From assembly GCF_019925205.1 (NCBI RefSeq), contig NC_083566.1, positions 22,320,001-22,384,000 on the forward strand: a stretch of 64,000 nucleotides of DNA, given 5' to 3'. Under the pieces are notes generated by a model that saw only the letters and a list, made by a program, of their open reading frames with translations, had not been told where the DNA came from and did not search any database. Numbering within the stretch: the first letter of the stretch is position 1; the number at the start of each line of letters is the position of its first letter. A program made the translations under genes and the position numbers. This document shows positions 12,861-23,346 of this stretch, piece after piece. The DNA comes from Metopolophium dirhodum (taxonomy: Eukaryota > Arthropoda > Insecta > Hemiptera > Aphididae).

Positions 12861-13302
12861 ATATTGTGTTTATATTTTTATCCTATCATATTATCTATCC
12901 TATCTATTTTATCCTACCTTTTTTATTCAGGCTTAGCTCACAAATGTACGCTTATGACTTATTTTCTATTGATATTTAGCTTTAGGAAATTATTAGTGGA
13001 CCATATCTAAGGTTATTGACATCATTTTAAAGAATTTTTTTTCACAAATTATAGGCATATAGTTCTATCCGAACCATTATCTTCAATCTTTGTTGTTAGA
13101 TAAAATTAGTGTCTCGGATATTAGTTTATAGGACGTATAAATATAGACGAAGTTTAATATTATGTTTAATACTTTTATATTATAGAAGATATAATATTTT
13201 CTAACGTTAAGAAAATTGTTCATGCCTTATAAACATTTGTCGAATATCATATATAATTAACGGTATCAGAGTTCTATTATCCGTATAATAATAATAAAAT
13301 TA

Positions 13303-13578
13303 GGGGGATGGAGTGGCCGAGCACCGACGCCGGTTCAAAACCTTGGCTGCTGGCGGCATTTTTCTCCGGGTAAGTGTCCGGTGTCCGGAGAGATGTGCCG
13401 CCATCCCCCACCCGGGCATGGCAGAATGGCAGATACCTACGGGTGCCCACTAAAAAATCTGCCAAACTAACAAACACACGTGTTTAAACCTACACTCTAC
13501 AGTACCCTCCTCCACAGTTAAATTCCACCGAATGGCCTAAATTGCCACGGGTTAATAAATAAAAATAAAAAAAAAATG
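13303..13578 (+). mobile_element. tRNA-derived SINE
   Basis: A GC-rich 5' head starts GGGGATGGAGTGGCCGAGCA, containing an A-box-like GTGGCCGAG (13313-13321). It is followed by a perfect-looking B box, GGTTCAAAACC, at 13332-13342. The unrelated body (CCCACCCGGGCATGGCAGA and so on) ends in an A-rich tail AATAAATAAAAATAAAAAAA at about 13553. The composition contrasts sharply with the AT-rich flanks. A and B boxes are closer together than in a normal tRNA (about 20 rather than 30-40 bases), suggesting an internal deletion or a derived family. The head is closest to Leu/Ser-type tRNAs (GTGGCCGAG). No target duplication was settled. Confidence 0.75.
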
Positions 13579-14344
13579 ATAACATTATTATTGTTCTTTA
13601 TTGATCTATCTACTATCTTTATAAACTTACAGGTACTTACTATAAGCTCAAAAGCAGACGATAACGGATAAGGTATTTTGGTAATGTGTATATATACGCT
13701 GATTATTCTTTGTGCTTATGTCACGCTTCATATCGCACCAAGGAGTCAATACGCCCGTTAATATCAAAATAGATTTTTGGCCTGTTCAGAAAATAATAAT
13801 CTTGAAAATTGATATTTTTTCCAATAGTTTATTTTAGTCAATATAGTATTAAATATATTAGTATATCAGACGTGCACTAGCTAGGGTGAACACGGGCCCA
13901 CCTAAAAAAAAATTGAAATATATATTTTTAGATTCATTCAATTGTAGTGGTTTTAAAATAAATCATAATCGGTTATTGAAAATTATTTCATAACTTATAA
14001 GAATATTAAAACATTTTAAGTTGTAATATGTAAACATCGTTTTAAACGGGTTAGGTAGGTATTCGAGCCTTGTAAATAATCGCGTGATTGGTTGATGTTC
14101 ATGTCGGTGTTTTTGGGAAAGCTGTTGTTTTCGTCAAAATGCAAATACTTGGCTTCTTGGTTATGCTTATGAGTTATGACTTATAAATATTAATTAATAT
14201 CGGTTTAGCTGGATTTTTTTTTTTTATTAAACAAAAATGTATGTTTACAATCTGTATTTACAAGTTATACAATAAGTACATTTGATGTGATTTTATTGAC
14301 GGGAGGGGGAAGTTACCCAGTGGCGGCACCCCGTGGAAGCTTGA

Positions 14345-14410
14345 TTCTTAGGGCCGTTCTTACAATGTCCGGTTAAAGTTAACCGGACATAGTAAGAACG
14401 GAACTTAGAA
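14345..14410. repeat. Near-perfect hairpin (inverted repeat, 2-base loop)
   Basis: The arms CCGTTCTTACAATGTCCGGT (from 14354) and the inverse ACCGGACATAGTAAGAACGG (ending 14402) pair almost completely around the centre TAAAGTTA. Outer flanks ATTCTTA/TTAGAAT extend the stem. It is far stronger than chance for this AT-rich DNA. It may be a minimal palindromic element or joined ends of a transposon. Confidence 0.85.
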
Positions 14411-14419
14411 TATTAAGGA

Positions 14420-17150
14420 ATTAAAGCGTTTACTAAGTGTTTACTAATTACTAAAGACCGGATTTATATGTTTTTACATATCGTTACTGGGTCTATGCAG
14501 TCTTATGAGAGTAAAAAATGTGGATGATTTGTTCAATTCTGAATGCGTAGAAAAAAGTTTTTTTTGCATATTTGAGAATATTTTATGGGTTAGAGAATAT
14601 TTAACTCATTTAGCATATTTTGAAATATTTCGTAAATTGTGAGAAAAATTTGTATTTATTTTTAATTTTAATATTATATTTTATCATTTCCAACTCTAAG
14701 TGCAATAATATTCCATTAGAATACGCAACTTTAAATACCTAATAATTAATTCACTATTAATATAAAATTGAAAAAAAAATTTTTTTAATGCATATTAAAG
14801 TAAATATAATGATGTTTATTGATTATTTTTGCTTTTTTTTTGTATATTTTGCATATTGTAGCATATTTTTTAAATTTTTAAGAAAATATAATGAGAATAT
14901 TTTAAGGTTTTTTCGAGAATATTAGCATCATATTTAAGGTATTTTAAGAGAATATAAATCCGATCTTTACTAATTACTAATCATGGGTCCGAACGTTCAC
15001 TTTCAAATCAACGTTACATTAATTGATTATAAATGTTATGTTCATTTCATTGTTGGATATAGGGTGGAGAGTGATAAAAATGATAATTTAGTTAATATAA
15101 CGCCAAATGTTTAAAATGATGTTAAATATGCACTGAGAACATGTGTAGACGTTGAACGTATACTTTTTCATTACATAAACATATTTTAAGTAACGGACGA
15201 TATTATAGGTTTCACGTACACAATTTAGAAATGTAATTAATTATAACATTTAATTTATAAAAATAATATATTTTAATTTTTAAATACTTTTTTATAGGTA
15301 AGCACCTAATATTTTTTTTTTATATTATTATTTTATAATAATTCTGTAATTTGTTAATGCCCATCATGTTATTTAAGTACCTAAGTAATTAACAATTATA
15401 TAATATTTTATGATTTTATTATGTAATTTTAATTTTGATATATTTTCATTGCAATGTTGACATATTATACCGAAGTAAAATTTTCCCATATTTTTAACAC
15501 AATTAAATCCGGTATTTAATTACAAGCTATATAGAGACGCGTTTTGTTTGTTAAACGAGTAATGTTGTATGTTTGGTAGCGTGTGTCGAATATATATGAA
15601 GGGTTTATAAAATATTTCTATGTACGAAAAACTTACTATGTAAATGACAAATTATTTTGACACGTGTAGCGGCTCATACCATCCTTCAATGGATTCGACA
15701 GACAATGCTCCCAAACAAAAAAAATACAATTTTAGTTGACCAAGCAATTCTGGTACGACTACAAAATAAAAATGAAATATTGCATAAACTACAAGTGAGT
15801 GCACTAATGCAAAACTACAAAGGAAATTGTTAAACATCCAAGTGAGTGATATTAATATCATATAAAACAGTAGTCATTATGCATATTATATTATTAATAT
15901 ATAAATTATAGACCACAATACCTACAAGATCGGTAATCACTCACAAAGAGTTACACGGGCAGCTAGTAAACAATAAAATACGCAGTAACAAAAGTCCCTA
16001 ATAGATTAATATTATACAATAATATACAAATATTCGTGATTCTAATAAATTCTGTCGATTTTATAAAAAAAATTGGTCCTGTAAATTTGCAACATTTTCT
16101 TTTTTTTTGTAAGCGTTTGTAAAATTCATCAAAATAACGACAATTTGAAAATTATTTTGTTGGTAATTATAGTTAAAAATTCATAAAACCTTGGGATCAA
16201 AATTAAATATAAGATAACTCATAAGTTTATTTTACTAGAAATTAAAAAAAGTTTAGAATAAAGCCTTGTACATTATTAATTATAAGCGTGAAAAGTTCAA
16301 ATTTAGAGCAATGTAGCCATGTAAGTATGTTAATTCGTATAATTTTTAAATATATTTTTGTATAATTATGTTATAATTCAAAACATATTGATAGTATTAA
16401 CTTGAATGTGACACTATAACCGACAACCGATGGGAAACAACGAATGAAAAATAATCTTTATGCTTTACGTCTTAAGATTCGTGGCACGTGCATATAAAGT
16501 TGATAAACAGTTAACAATTACTTATGATTAAACACACGTAAGATGTTAATCAGGAAGTGAAGATTAAATAATTGCAGATCATATAGGCACTCAAGTACAA
16601 ATAAAACTTATGTTCTAATGTTGTAATGACGTGAAACTTTAAAATATAAAAATAATAACCGATTATTGAGATTTCTATAAAAAAAACTTCGTAGGTACCT
16701 ACGATAATAATTTGTAATAGTCTGGCGTGAAGGTGCTTGGATCTCAATGGCTATAATCTTATGGTATACCATACAGTACCCCCCCCCCCCCCCGCATAAA
16801 CAAGCCACTGCGGTATATAATCGAATATTTGAGTATGTTTTATATTATTGTATTGTATAATATTGTTTTTATACTACTTGCATAGTTGATAAAAAATAAA
16901 TTACAGATATATATTATATAGTTATTTCTTTCTCCACTTAAATATTCTTAAAATAATGTCTTGAGTTTATTCTGTAATTCTACAAATATTGTTGTTTTAT
17001 TATTTTTTTGTTATGCACCCAGTGAATTTTGCGCTAATTTTGATTCACCATATTATTTTTGTTACCTCCAATTAGATTTTAAATTCTGAGCGGAGCGAAT
17101 ATATGTATTGATTTTACAATATGTGTGTTATTTTTTTCTTTCCGTCAGAA
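14420..17150. other. AT-rich intergenic DNA with a C15 run
   Basis: No supported gene is present. A minus-strand frame at 15861-15652 is hydrophobic (LTWMFNNFLCSFALVHSLVV) but has no splice context or recognised family. A run of 15 C lies at 16779-16793. TATTTTGCATATT-like phrases recur at 14560-14940. Confidence 0.5.
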
Positions 17151-17159
17151 GTATTTTGG

Positions 17160-17975
17160 GTAGTAAAAATGTCTCCGATTTTCGAGATCAGCATCTTTTC
17201 TGATAGAAAAGTGAATCTAGTTGGTATTTTTGGGAGGTCAGCGAGTTATGAGTATTTTAAGATTTACAAACAATTTACAATTTTAAAATACTCATAACTC
17301 GCTTTAAAATTAAAATATAATAAAGAGCCCACGAGATTGCCTAGATACTGGTAATCGGAAAAAAATTCCCCAAACTACAATATTACTCATAACCACATGC
17401 AACATGAACAAATATTTTTTAAACGTTAATTAGTATCTATAATTACCATTTACCATATTATTAATATTTAATTACAAATACGTATATTATATTATGTTAT
17501 TAAAAAAATTATATATAATAAAAAATATTTTGTTTTAAATTACGATAATATATTATGTGTAATATGCCTCGTGCCTACTTTCAATAAATTATTGTTTGAT
17601 AATTATTATTATTATCACCTATATTTGTGAAGTTGTTAAGTTAATTAAGTTGAATTACACATAATATTAAAACAAAATATTATTTATAATGTATAATTTT
17701 TTTAATAATATAATATAATATACGTATTTGTAATTAAATATTAATAATGTGGTAAATAGTAATTATAGATACTAATTAACGTTTAAAAAATATTTGTTCA
17801 TTTTGCATGTATGGTTGTGAGTAATATTGAAGTCTGAGGATTTTTTTTCCGGGATTTGCCTAGATAATAATAATCTTACTTTAAAATTTTATAAGAGGTC
17901 AATTCACTTTAATTTTTAAGCTAACTGTTCTGCTGAGCGCACAATTTTCTATGCAAGACGGAGACAACAAATGTC
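17160..17975. mobile_element. Old palindromic element split by a younger insertion
   Basis: A hairpin at about 17231-17304 (GCGAGTTATGAGTATTTTAA and its inverse AAAATACTCATAACTCGC) has the same core words as the palindromic MITE at 39400-39766. Its right flank continues after the nested insertion at about 17867-17965 (AATTCACTTTAATTTTTAAG, then ACAATTTTCTATGCAAGACG), again as in that element. The two are therefore probably the same family. This copy is interrupted at 17348-17855. Confidence 0.6.
17337..17866. mobile_element. Nested MITE with long inverted arms and 11-bp flanking duplication
   Basis: The element 17348-17855 is flanked on both sides by TTGCCTAGATA (17337-17347 and 17856-17866). 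Its ends CGGAAAAAAATTCCCC and GGATTTTTTTTCCGGG are inverted. The arms then match for about 190 bases: for example ATTACTCATAACCACATGCA against its inverse near 17815, and TTTTTTAAACGTTAATTAGT against ACTAATTAACGTTTAAAAAA. Such long arms would form a strong hairpin. A duplication of at least 8 bp is compatible with hAT superfamily targets; the exact length is blurred by chance identity. Confidence 0.8.
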
Positions 17976-18505
17976 GATGTAACTTAATATTTTTATTTCC
18001 CGGTAAACGGTAGACGGTAGTATACGTAAACAGCTCAAGGTAAAATCAGTTATTTATCTAATAAATATTTTTTATCGAAATATAAATAATAATTGGCTTT
18101 TCAAATTGTCTTGCCCAATATTAATCAGAATGCTTCTTAATGAATCCAATAGCTATTCACATTTACGAAAAGAACAACAATATAATATACAACGTATCAA
18201 TTTATTAAATGGATACATTACAATATTATTCAGGGAAGTTGTTGGTAATATGGTTATTAGCTAATTATAATTAATTCGTGTAAAACTGTAATCGTACGCG
18301 TATGGTGCGGACAGAGTTGCGTATACCGCACAGTTATTGAATACAAATATTAAAAAAATACACAAATATTCAGCACTCGTCAGCTGAATAAATAAAAAAA
18401 AAACTATACGGATTATAGGTAATTCAATAGTCGTTTAGGTATTAACACAAAACGTTAAAAAGTCCAAAACGTGAATAGGTATTTGATTATAAAAAAAAAA
18501 ACAAA

Positions 18506-19205
18506 TCAACTTTCTACTGACGATTGGATATTTGGGTGACCTTCAAGCCTATCCCCCGGCCACAATTTTATATTATTATAATATTGAATAGCGCATTTTG
18601 AGAAGTGCTGTGGCAAACGAAACTCTGTCGAATTGACACTCACTGCGCTGGGCACAACGTCCCATATCTCTTTTGTATATACTAATACGTTGTAGCCAAA
18701 CAACCGTTCATTCCTCGGAAAATGTTACTCTACGGTCCTATATAATATTATTTAGGTGTGTTGGGGTTTAGAAGAATAAATAAAAAAGGTTCAAATAGTA
18801 AATGTCGTCGGGAATCATTTATATTTTACGACGTTTTAGGCCTTCACGATTTCTTTTGTCAAAGGAAACGGTCACGATTCATATAGTTGTATTATATCCC
18901 GAAGTAAATAATCGTTATAACAGTCATGCACACTGAATTATCGCGCAGGGCATAGTTCGTGGAATCGGGATATGCTAGCGATCCAACTCCCGTCGACATG
19001 GTATAGGCGTACATCTGACCTTTTTTTTTTTTTTGTGAACATTGTATTATATTTATATTTCACGCTATTCCACGACCGTCCCCCGCCTAATTCTTTGTGC
19101 ACTGCCAGCAATTCTACCAACTCCCTACTCTCGCACACACGCTCGAAAGTATTTTGTGTTTTATTTTCGAGGCGTCGGAGGGCTCGGGTGAACTGAGGCA
19201 CTAAC
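18506..19205 (-). other. Unrecognised minus-strand frames, coding status uncertain
   Basis: Two minus-strand frames, 18703-18506 (with VLVYTKEIWDVVPSAVSV) and 19201-18938 (with TFERVCESRELVELLAVHKE), have less AT-biased codon use than their surroundings. I could not match a family or link them by splice sites. The block 18940-19210 is also relatively GC-rich, which could reflect a promoter rather than protein coding. Confidence 0.2.
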
Positions 19206-19378
19206 CAACTACCATTTCACGGTTAGCCTTGACATCGTCCGAAACATAAATATTTTAAACAGTTTAATATTTGTGTGAATGTGTGTCTATGGTGTGCTGT
19301 ATGAATAAATTCTGTTTGTGCTGATATTCGACTTGTTTATATATATATATAAATAATAATCTACATCAAACGAACAAG
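19200..19378 (+). promoter_or_regulatory. Possible non-coding first exon ending in a strong donor
   Basis: The stretch ends ACGAACAAG followed by GTAAGT, a consensus 5' splice site at 19379. It follows the GC-richer block at 18940-19200 and contains no long frame. It could be an untranslated first exon of a plus-strand gene. The next plus-strand gene is the Piwi gene, with an acceptor-like TTATAAATAG just before its ATG. The link over about 6.4 kb is conjecture. Confidence 0.25.
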
Positions 19379-19561
19379 GTAAGTTAATAATATAATAATA
19401 TAATTATATACTACGAAATATATGTAATCAAACGCACGTGTATGGCGCCTAAATGGCCGTATCGAATGAATTTCGCCGAAATGTCGGCGCTCTCGAGTCT
19501 CAACACTAAATACATAATGTGTATGGTTGATTGTTGATTAATCTAGTCATCTAGATGCGTA

Positions 19562-19593
<32 letters not shown>

Positions 19594-20044
19594 TTAATTA
19601 ATATAATTACCATGCTTCATTTATTTACTACGTTACAATATTACTTGGCCCATGGTCATTAGTGGTTATAATTATGATTTATTATTTGCGCTAATGATAC
19701 AATGGATAATAAAAAAATATTTGCTATATCCATCTATCGTTGTCATTTTTATAATTATTTTATTATTTTTATCTTATTATTAACTTTCATTACTCATTTT
19801 ATAAATACACGCGAGTAAAATATTTATCTATCATAATAGTCGATATAATAAACGTTTCGTATTATTACTTAGTCATATATATTTAATCAAATGTATTAGC
19901 AGAGTTATAATGTTGAATTAATTGTATAGTTATTTCATTCGATTCTCAAATATTATATTACACGGTTATTATTATGATTGGAAAATAAAAATAAGACTTG
20001 CATATTGTTTTAAACAATCTAGAGTTCATCGGCCAATGCTGTTG
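19205..20044. other. AT-rich spacer with ATT/TTA microsatellite
   Basis: This is mainly simple AT-rich sequence, including (ATT)n/(ATTT)n at 19560-19600. No gene was found beyond the possible untranslated exon at its left edge. Confidence 0.5.
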
Positions 20045-20854
20045 CTCCACATGGTATTCGGAAAAAAAGCTCCGGAAAAAAAATCCCCGTACTAACTAAA
20101 CACATAACGCATTTTCATTATAGTGTACATTTTATAATTTAATATTTGTATATAGGTAACCTAACCTTTTTTGGACATAGGTATATTCTATAACCATATA
20201 TATATATATATGTATAGTATATAATTTTACATCATGATAATATAATAATACACCAAATATTTATTTAACTATAGATATAAATATACATTTGAAATATAAA
20301 AGATTAAAGTATAGTAGGGTAATAAAAATAATTGACATTTGACTTTATCTTAAAAATTATTAAGGTGTTATATTTTATTGTAGACTCTATCTGGGAACTA
20401 GTCTTGGTATCTGAGTAGGACGTAGGTATCTACAACATTGTATTATTACAAATGTGGTTTTTTCGTTTATATAGTTATAAAATGCAGATTGCAGATATAC
20501 TTGTATACTTTATAATAATTAATAAGTAATACATAATATGTTATTTAACTATTTATTATTAATTATTGTTTAATGTCATATACTACAGGTGTAATTTTTT
20601 AGTTACCTTTTAATAAAATAAATGTATTGTCTAGTATAATAAATATTAAATTAGATACATACCTAATAATATAATAATTAATGAAAAACAATTGTTACTA
20701 AACTAGTATTTTAGAATATTATATATTTTATGGTTATAGATATTATATTAAAGAAGTATTTAAATGTAATGATTATATTTAATTATGTAAATCATAATAA
20801 AAAAGAATAATGTATTTAGTTAGTACGGGGCTTTTTTCCTAGATTCCTCCACAT
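20045..20854. mobile_element. hAT-like non-autonomous transposon, 8-bp target duplication
   Basis: The 794-bp element 20053-20846 is flanked by the 8-bp direct repeat CTCCACAT (20045-20052 and 20847-20854). The termini are inverted: CCCCGTACTAACTAAACACA at 20086 against TTTAGTTAGTACGGGG at 20815-20830, each preceded or followed by GGAAAAAA-type sequence. The interior is AT-rich and non-coding. An 8-bp duplication is the hallmark of hAT insertions. Its ends share the CGGAAAAAAA word with the element at 17348-17855, suggesting related families. Confidence 0.85.
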
Positions 20855-20859
20855 AGGTA

Positions 20860-23090
20860 AAAATCACTCATTTAATTTCTAATAATAACTAATAACCAGA
20901 GTTAAGGTCTTGCAGATTTATAAAACTTTATTATACGTATTATACATAATAAATAATTTTCATTTAGATTCTCTTCTGAACTGAATCACTGAAAATAAAT
21001 GTAAGGTAAAAAGTAAACGCGTACATTTACGGTGATAAATAAATAGAAAGGGGAAAGTGTAATTAATAAATCTAAACATATCAATTACTACGAGTAATTC
21101 TAAACGTTTATTCCTAATATAGGTGGATCTAATAAAATATTTGCATTTGTCTTGTCCTATTTTAATATAATATGTAGGTTTACTAGAAATTATATCTTTA
21201 AAGTTCGGAGATAAATAATAATAATGATAGTAATCTTTAATAATGCGGAAAAAACAACATTTAAAATTTACTTATTACTAACAACTTTAATAAATAGTAT
21301 TGAAAATTTAATCAACAATGTAACGATGTAATATAGGTTTAAAAAAAATATTTGCAGTTACACAAAATACTTACTTATTACAAAATACTCATAGAGTTAT
21401 AAGCGTAGGCGCGTTTCACAGTTCTACAACTGCAGTCTGCAATGCTTCGAAATACCATAATAATTTAGTGGCGAATTTTTATACTGGCTAAATTCCAATC
21501 CCTTCAGATATCAAATTAATATTAAGTCTCAAGTACTCTAGTATATCAATTTAGTGATAATACAGAATAATATATTTTAAGTGATGTCATCAGCTTGCTT
21601 TCTGAATTCCGTGCAGGTTGTAGATTGTAATTAGTAATAATGGTATATTGGTATCTACTATGATTGTACCTACTATCAACAATCCCGCTAAAACCCAATC
21701 GGATACATGACTTTTGGTTATAATATTTAAATATCAGTTTATATATTAATGTATTGTGTAAGGAATGTTTCAACCGATTTTATCTTTTTATACTTTAGGT
21801 GGTACTGTACCTGTTCACAAATTCTTAACATAAGAAATGTAATAGTATTTACTATTTCTTATAACCAGATATTTATTGCGATGTTATTCAGTATTTTTTT
21901 TATAATTATAGGTATGTGTTTCAACTTTAAAAATCTTTATTAATTATATTGTAATAGTATTGTAATACATTATTCTCTTAAATAAACTATTAGGTATGGC
22001 GTATGGGCCAGTTACAATTTTTTAATTAGAATGGAAATAATTGTGTCTATTGTATTTGGAATTTTAAATTGACCATTAATTCATTTATCGATTTTTTTCC
22101 GATTATAAAATAGTTATAGGTATTTATGGCTAATTGAAGTATTAGTAATCGTTTCAGATTTTATTTGGAATTAATGAGTAATTTATTATTTAAAAATTTA
22201 CATACATTTAGTAGGTAGGTAATTAAAGTTTAATTGATTCCTCATTTTATTATTTACTCAGATTCCGAGAATTATATAGAATCGATGAAGATTTCATTGG
22301 TTCGATTTTAATTCATTTTTACTCACAAGATCAATGGATTTGAAAAATCAATCCGACCCATCCCTATAGACCATAATATACCTAGGTTTAAATAACAAAA
22401 ATGTACAGAAGTATCAATATTTTTTTTTATTAGTCCACGAGGGTTAGCTTACTGTTTATCACACGGAAATAAACATGAACCCCTTGCCAGAGTAAGAGCG
22501 CTATACAAAAGCAGTATATTTTCACACGTTTCGACAAATAATTGAAATTTGAACATAACATCAAAAATCGAAATACCACTTTTTTATTAGTTTTTTACCA
22601 TCTTCTCTCTTTCTTATTCTGCATTCAGTCCATGTTGTCACGATCACGCATTATAATATAGGGGTTGCCGATATTGTAAAGTGTCAACATCATATTATAT
22701 AGTAATAGTATTACTATATAGTGACTATATACATATAAAAACAGATATACCTAATTATATATTATAATTTAAAAATGCTCTTTACAATTTATTTTTCTGT
22801 GGTAAAAGGCAAGAGGATATTATACTGAGGCAGGAAGTGAGGCTAGTATATTAGTTGATGATTTTTTGTCGTTACCCCGAATGGCGACCAAATTCACGGA
22901 CAATTAATTTCTATATAAATATAGATACAATATAATATGATTGTAGTAGGTAATGTCATGTCGTCATCACAAAGTATAAACCATTCAACTATTGTCTATT
23001 AGGCTTAGGCATGTCAGCAACATTGTGATACGCATGGGTATCACCATATACGTATAATATACGTATATATAATATAATATTATGTCTATG
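20860..23090. other. AT-rich intergenic DNA
   Basis: No supported gene, RNA or clear element was seen. Open frames such as 21546-21773 and 21749-21943 are AT-driven. Confidence 0.5.
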
Positions 23091-23346
23091 GGTATCACCA
23101 TAGACCTATAAATTAATGAACAGCGCTTAGAGAGACGTCAGGCGTACGATATAGAGTAAAAGAGAACGTGGGGGGAATACGAATACAGTATTAGTTTCCA
23201 TAGACGTATGATTACCCCCTTTATGTTCTTTCTCTCTTTTCTCTCTTCGTTCTTTCTTCTTTCTTTCTCTTATATGATTCCCGTGCATTGTTGGCAGGGC
23301 GGAGTGGAATGCGCTGTCCATTAGTTTATAGGTCTATGGGTATCAC
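23091..23346. mobile_element. MITE with about 30-bp inverted termini and 8-bp target duplication
   Basis: The element 23099-23338 (240 bp) is bounded by GGTATCAC on both sides (23091-23098 and 23339-23346). Its ends are CATAGACCTATAAATTAATG... and the inverse ...CATTAGTTTATAGGTCTATG. The inverted similarity runs on through ACAGCGC. The interior contains a C/T-rich strand-asymmetric tract (TTCTTTCTTCTTTCTTTCTC) and no convincing gene. The 8-bp duplication suggests a hAT-type element. Confidence 0.88.

Noticed and set aside
15652..15861. Hydrophobic minus-strand frame, considered as a chemoreceptor fragment
   Set aside because: No receptor motif, no neighbouring exons and no second membrane exon were found. 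T-rich DNA readily yields such frames.
23127..23321. Minus-strand frame with a Lys/Glu/Arg run (RERKKKERREKREKE)
   Set aside because: It is the translation of the C/T-rich simple tract inside a well-defined MITE.
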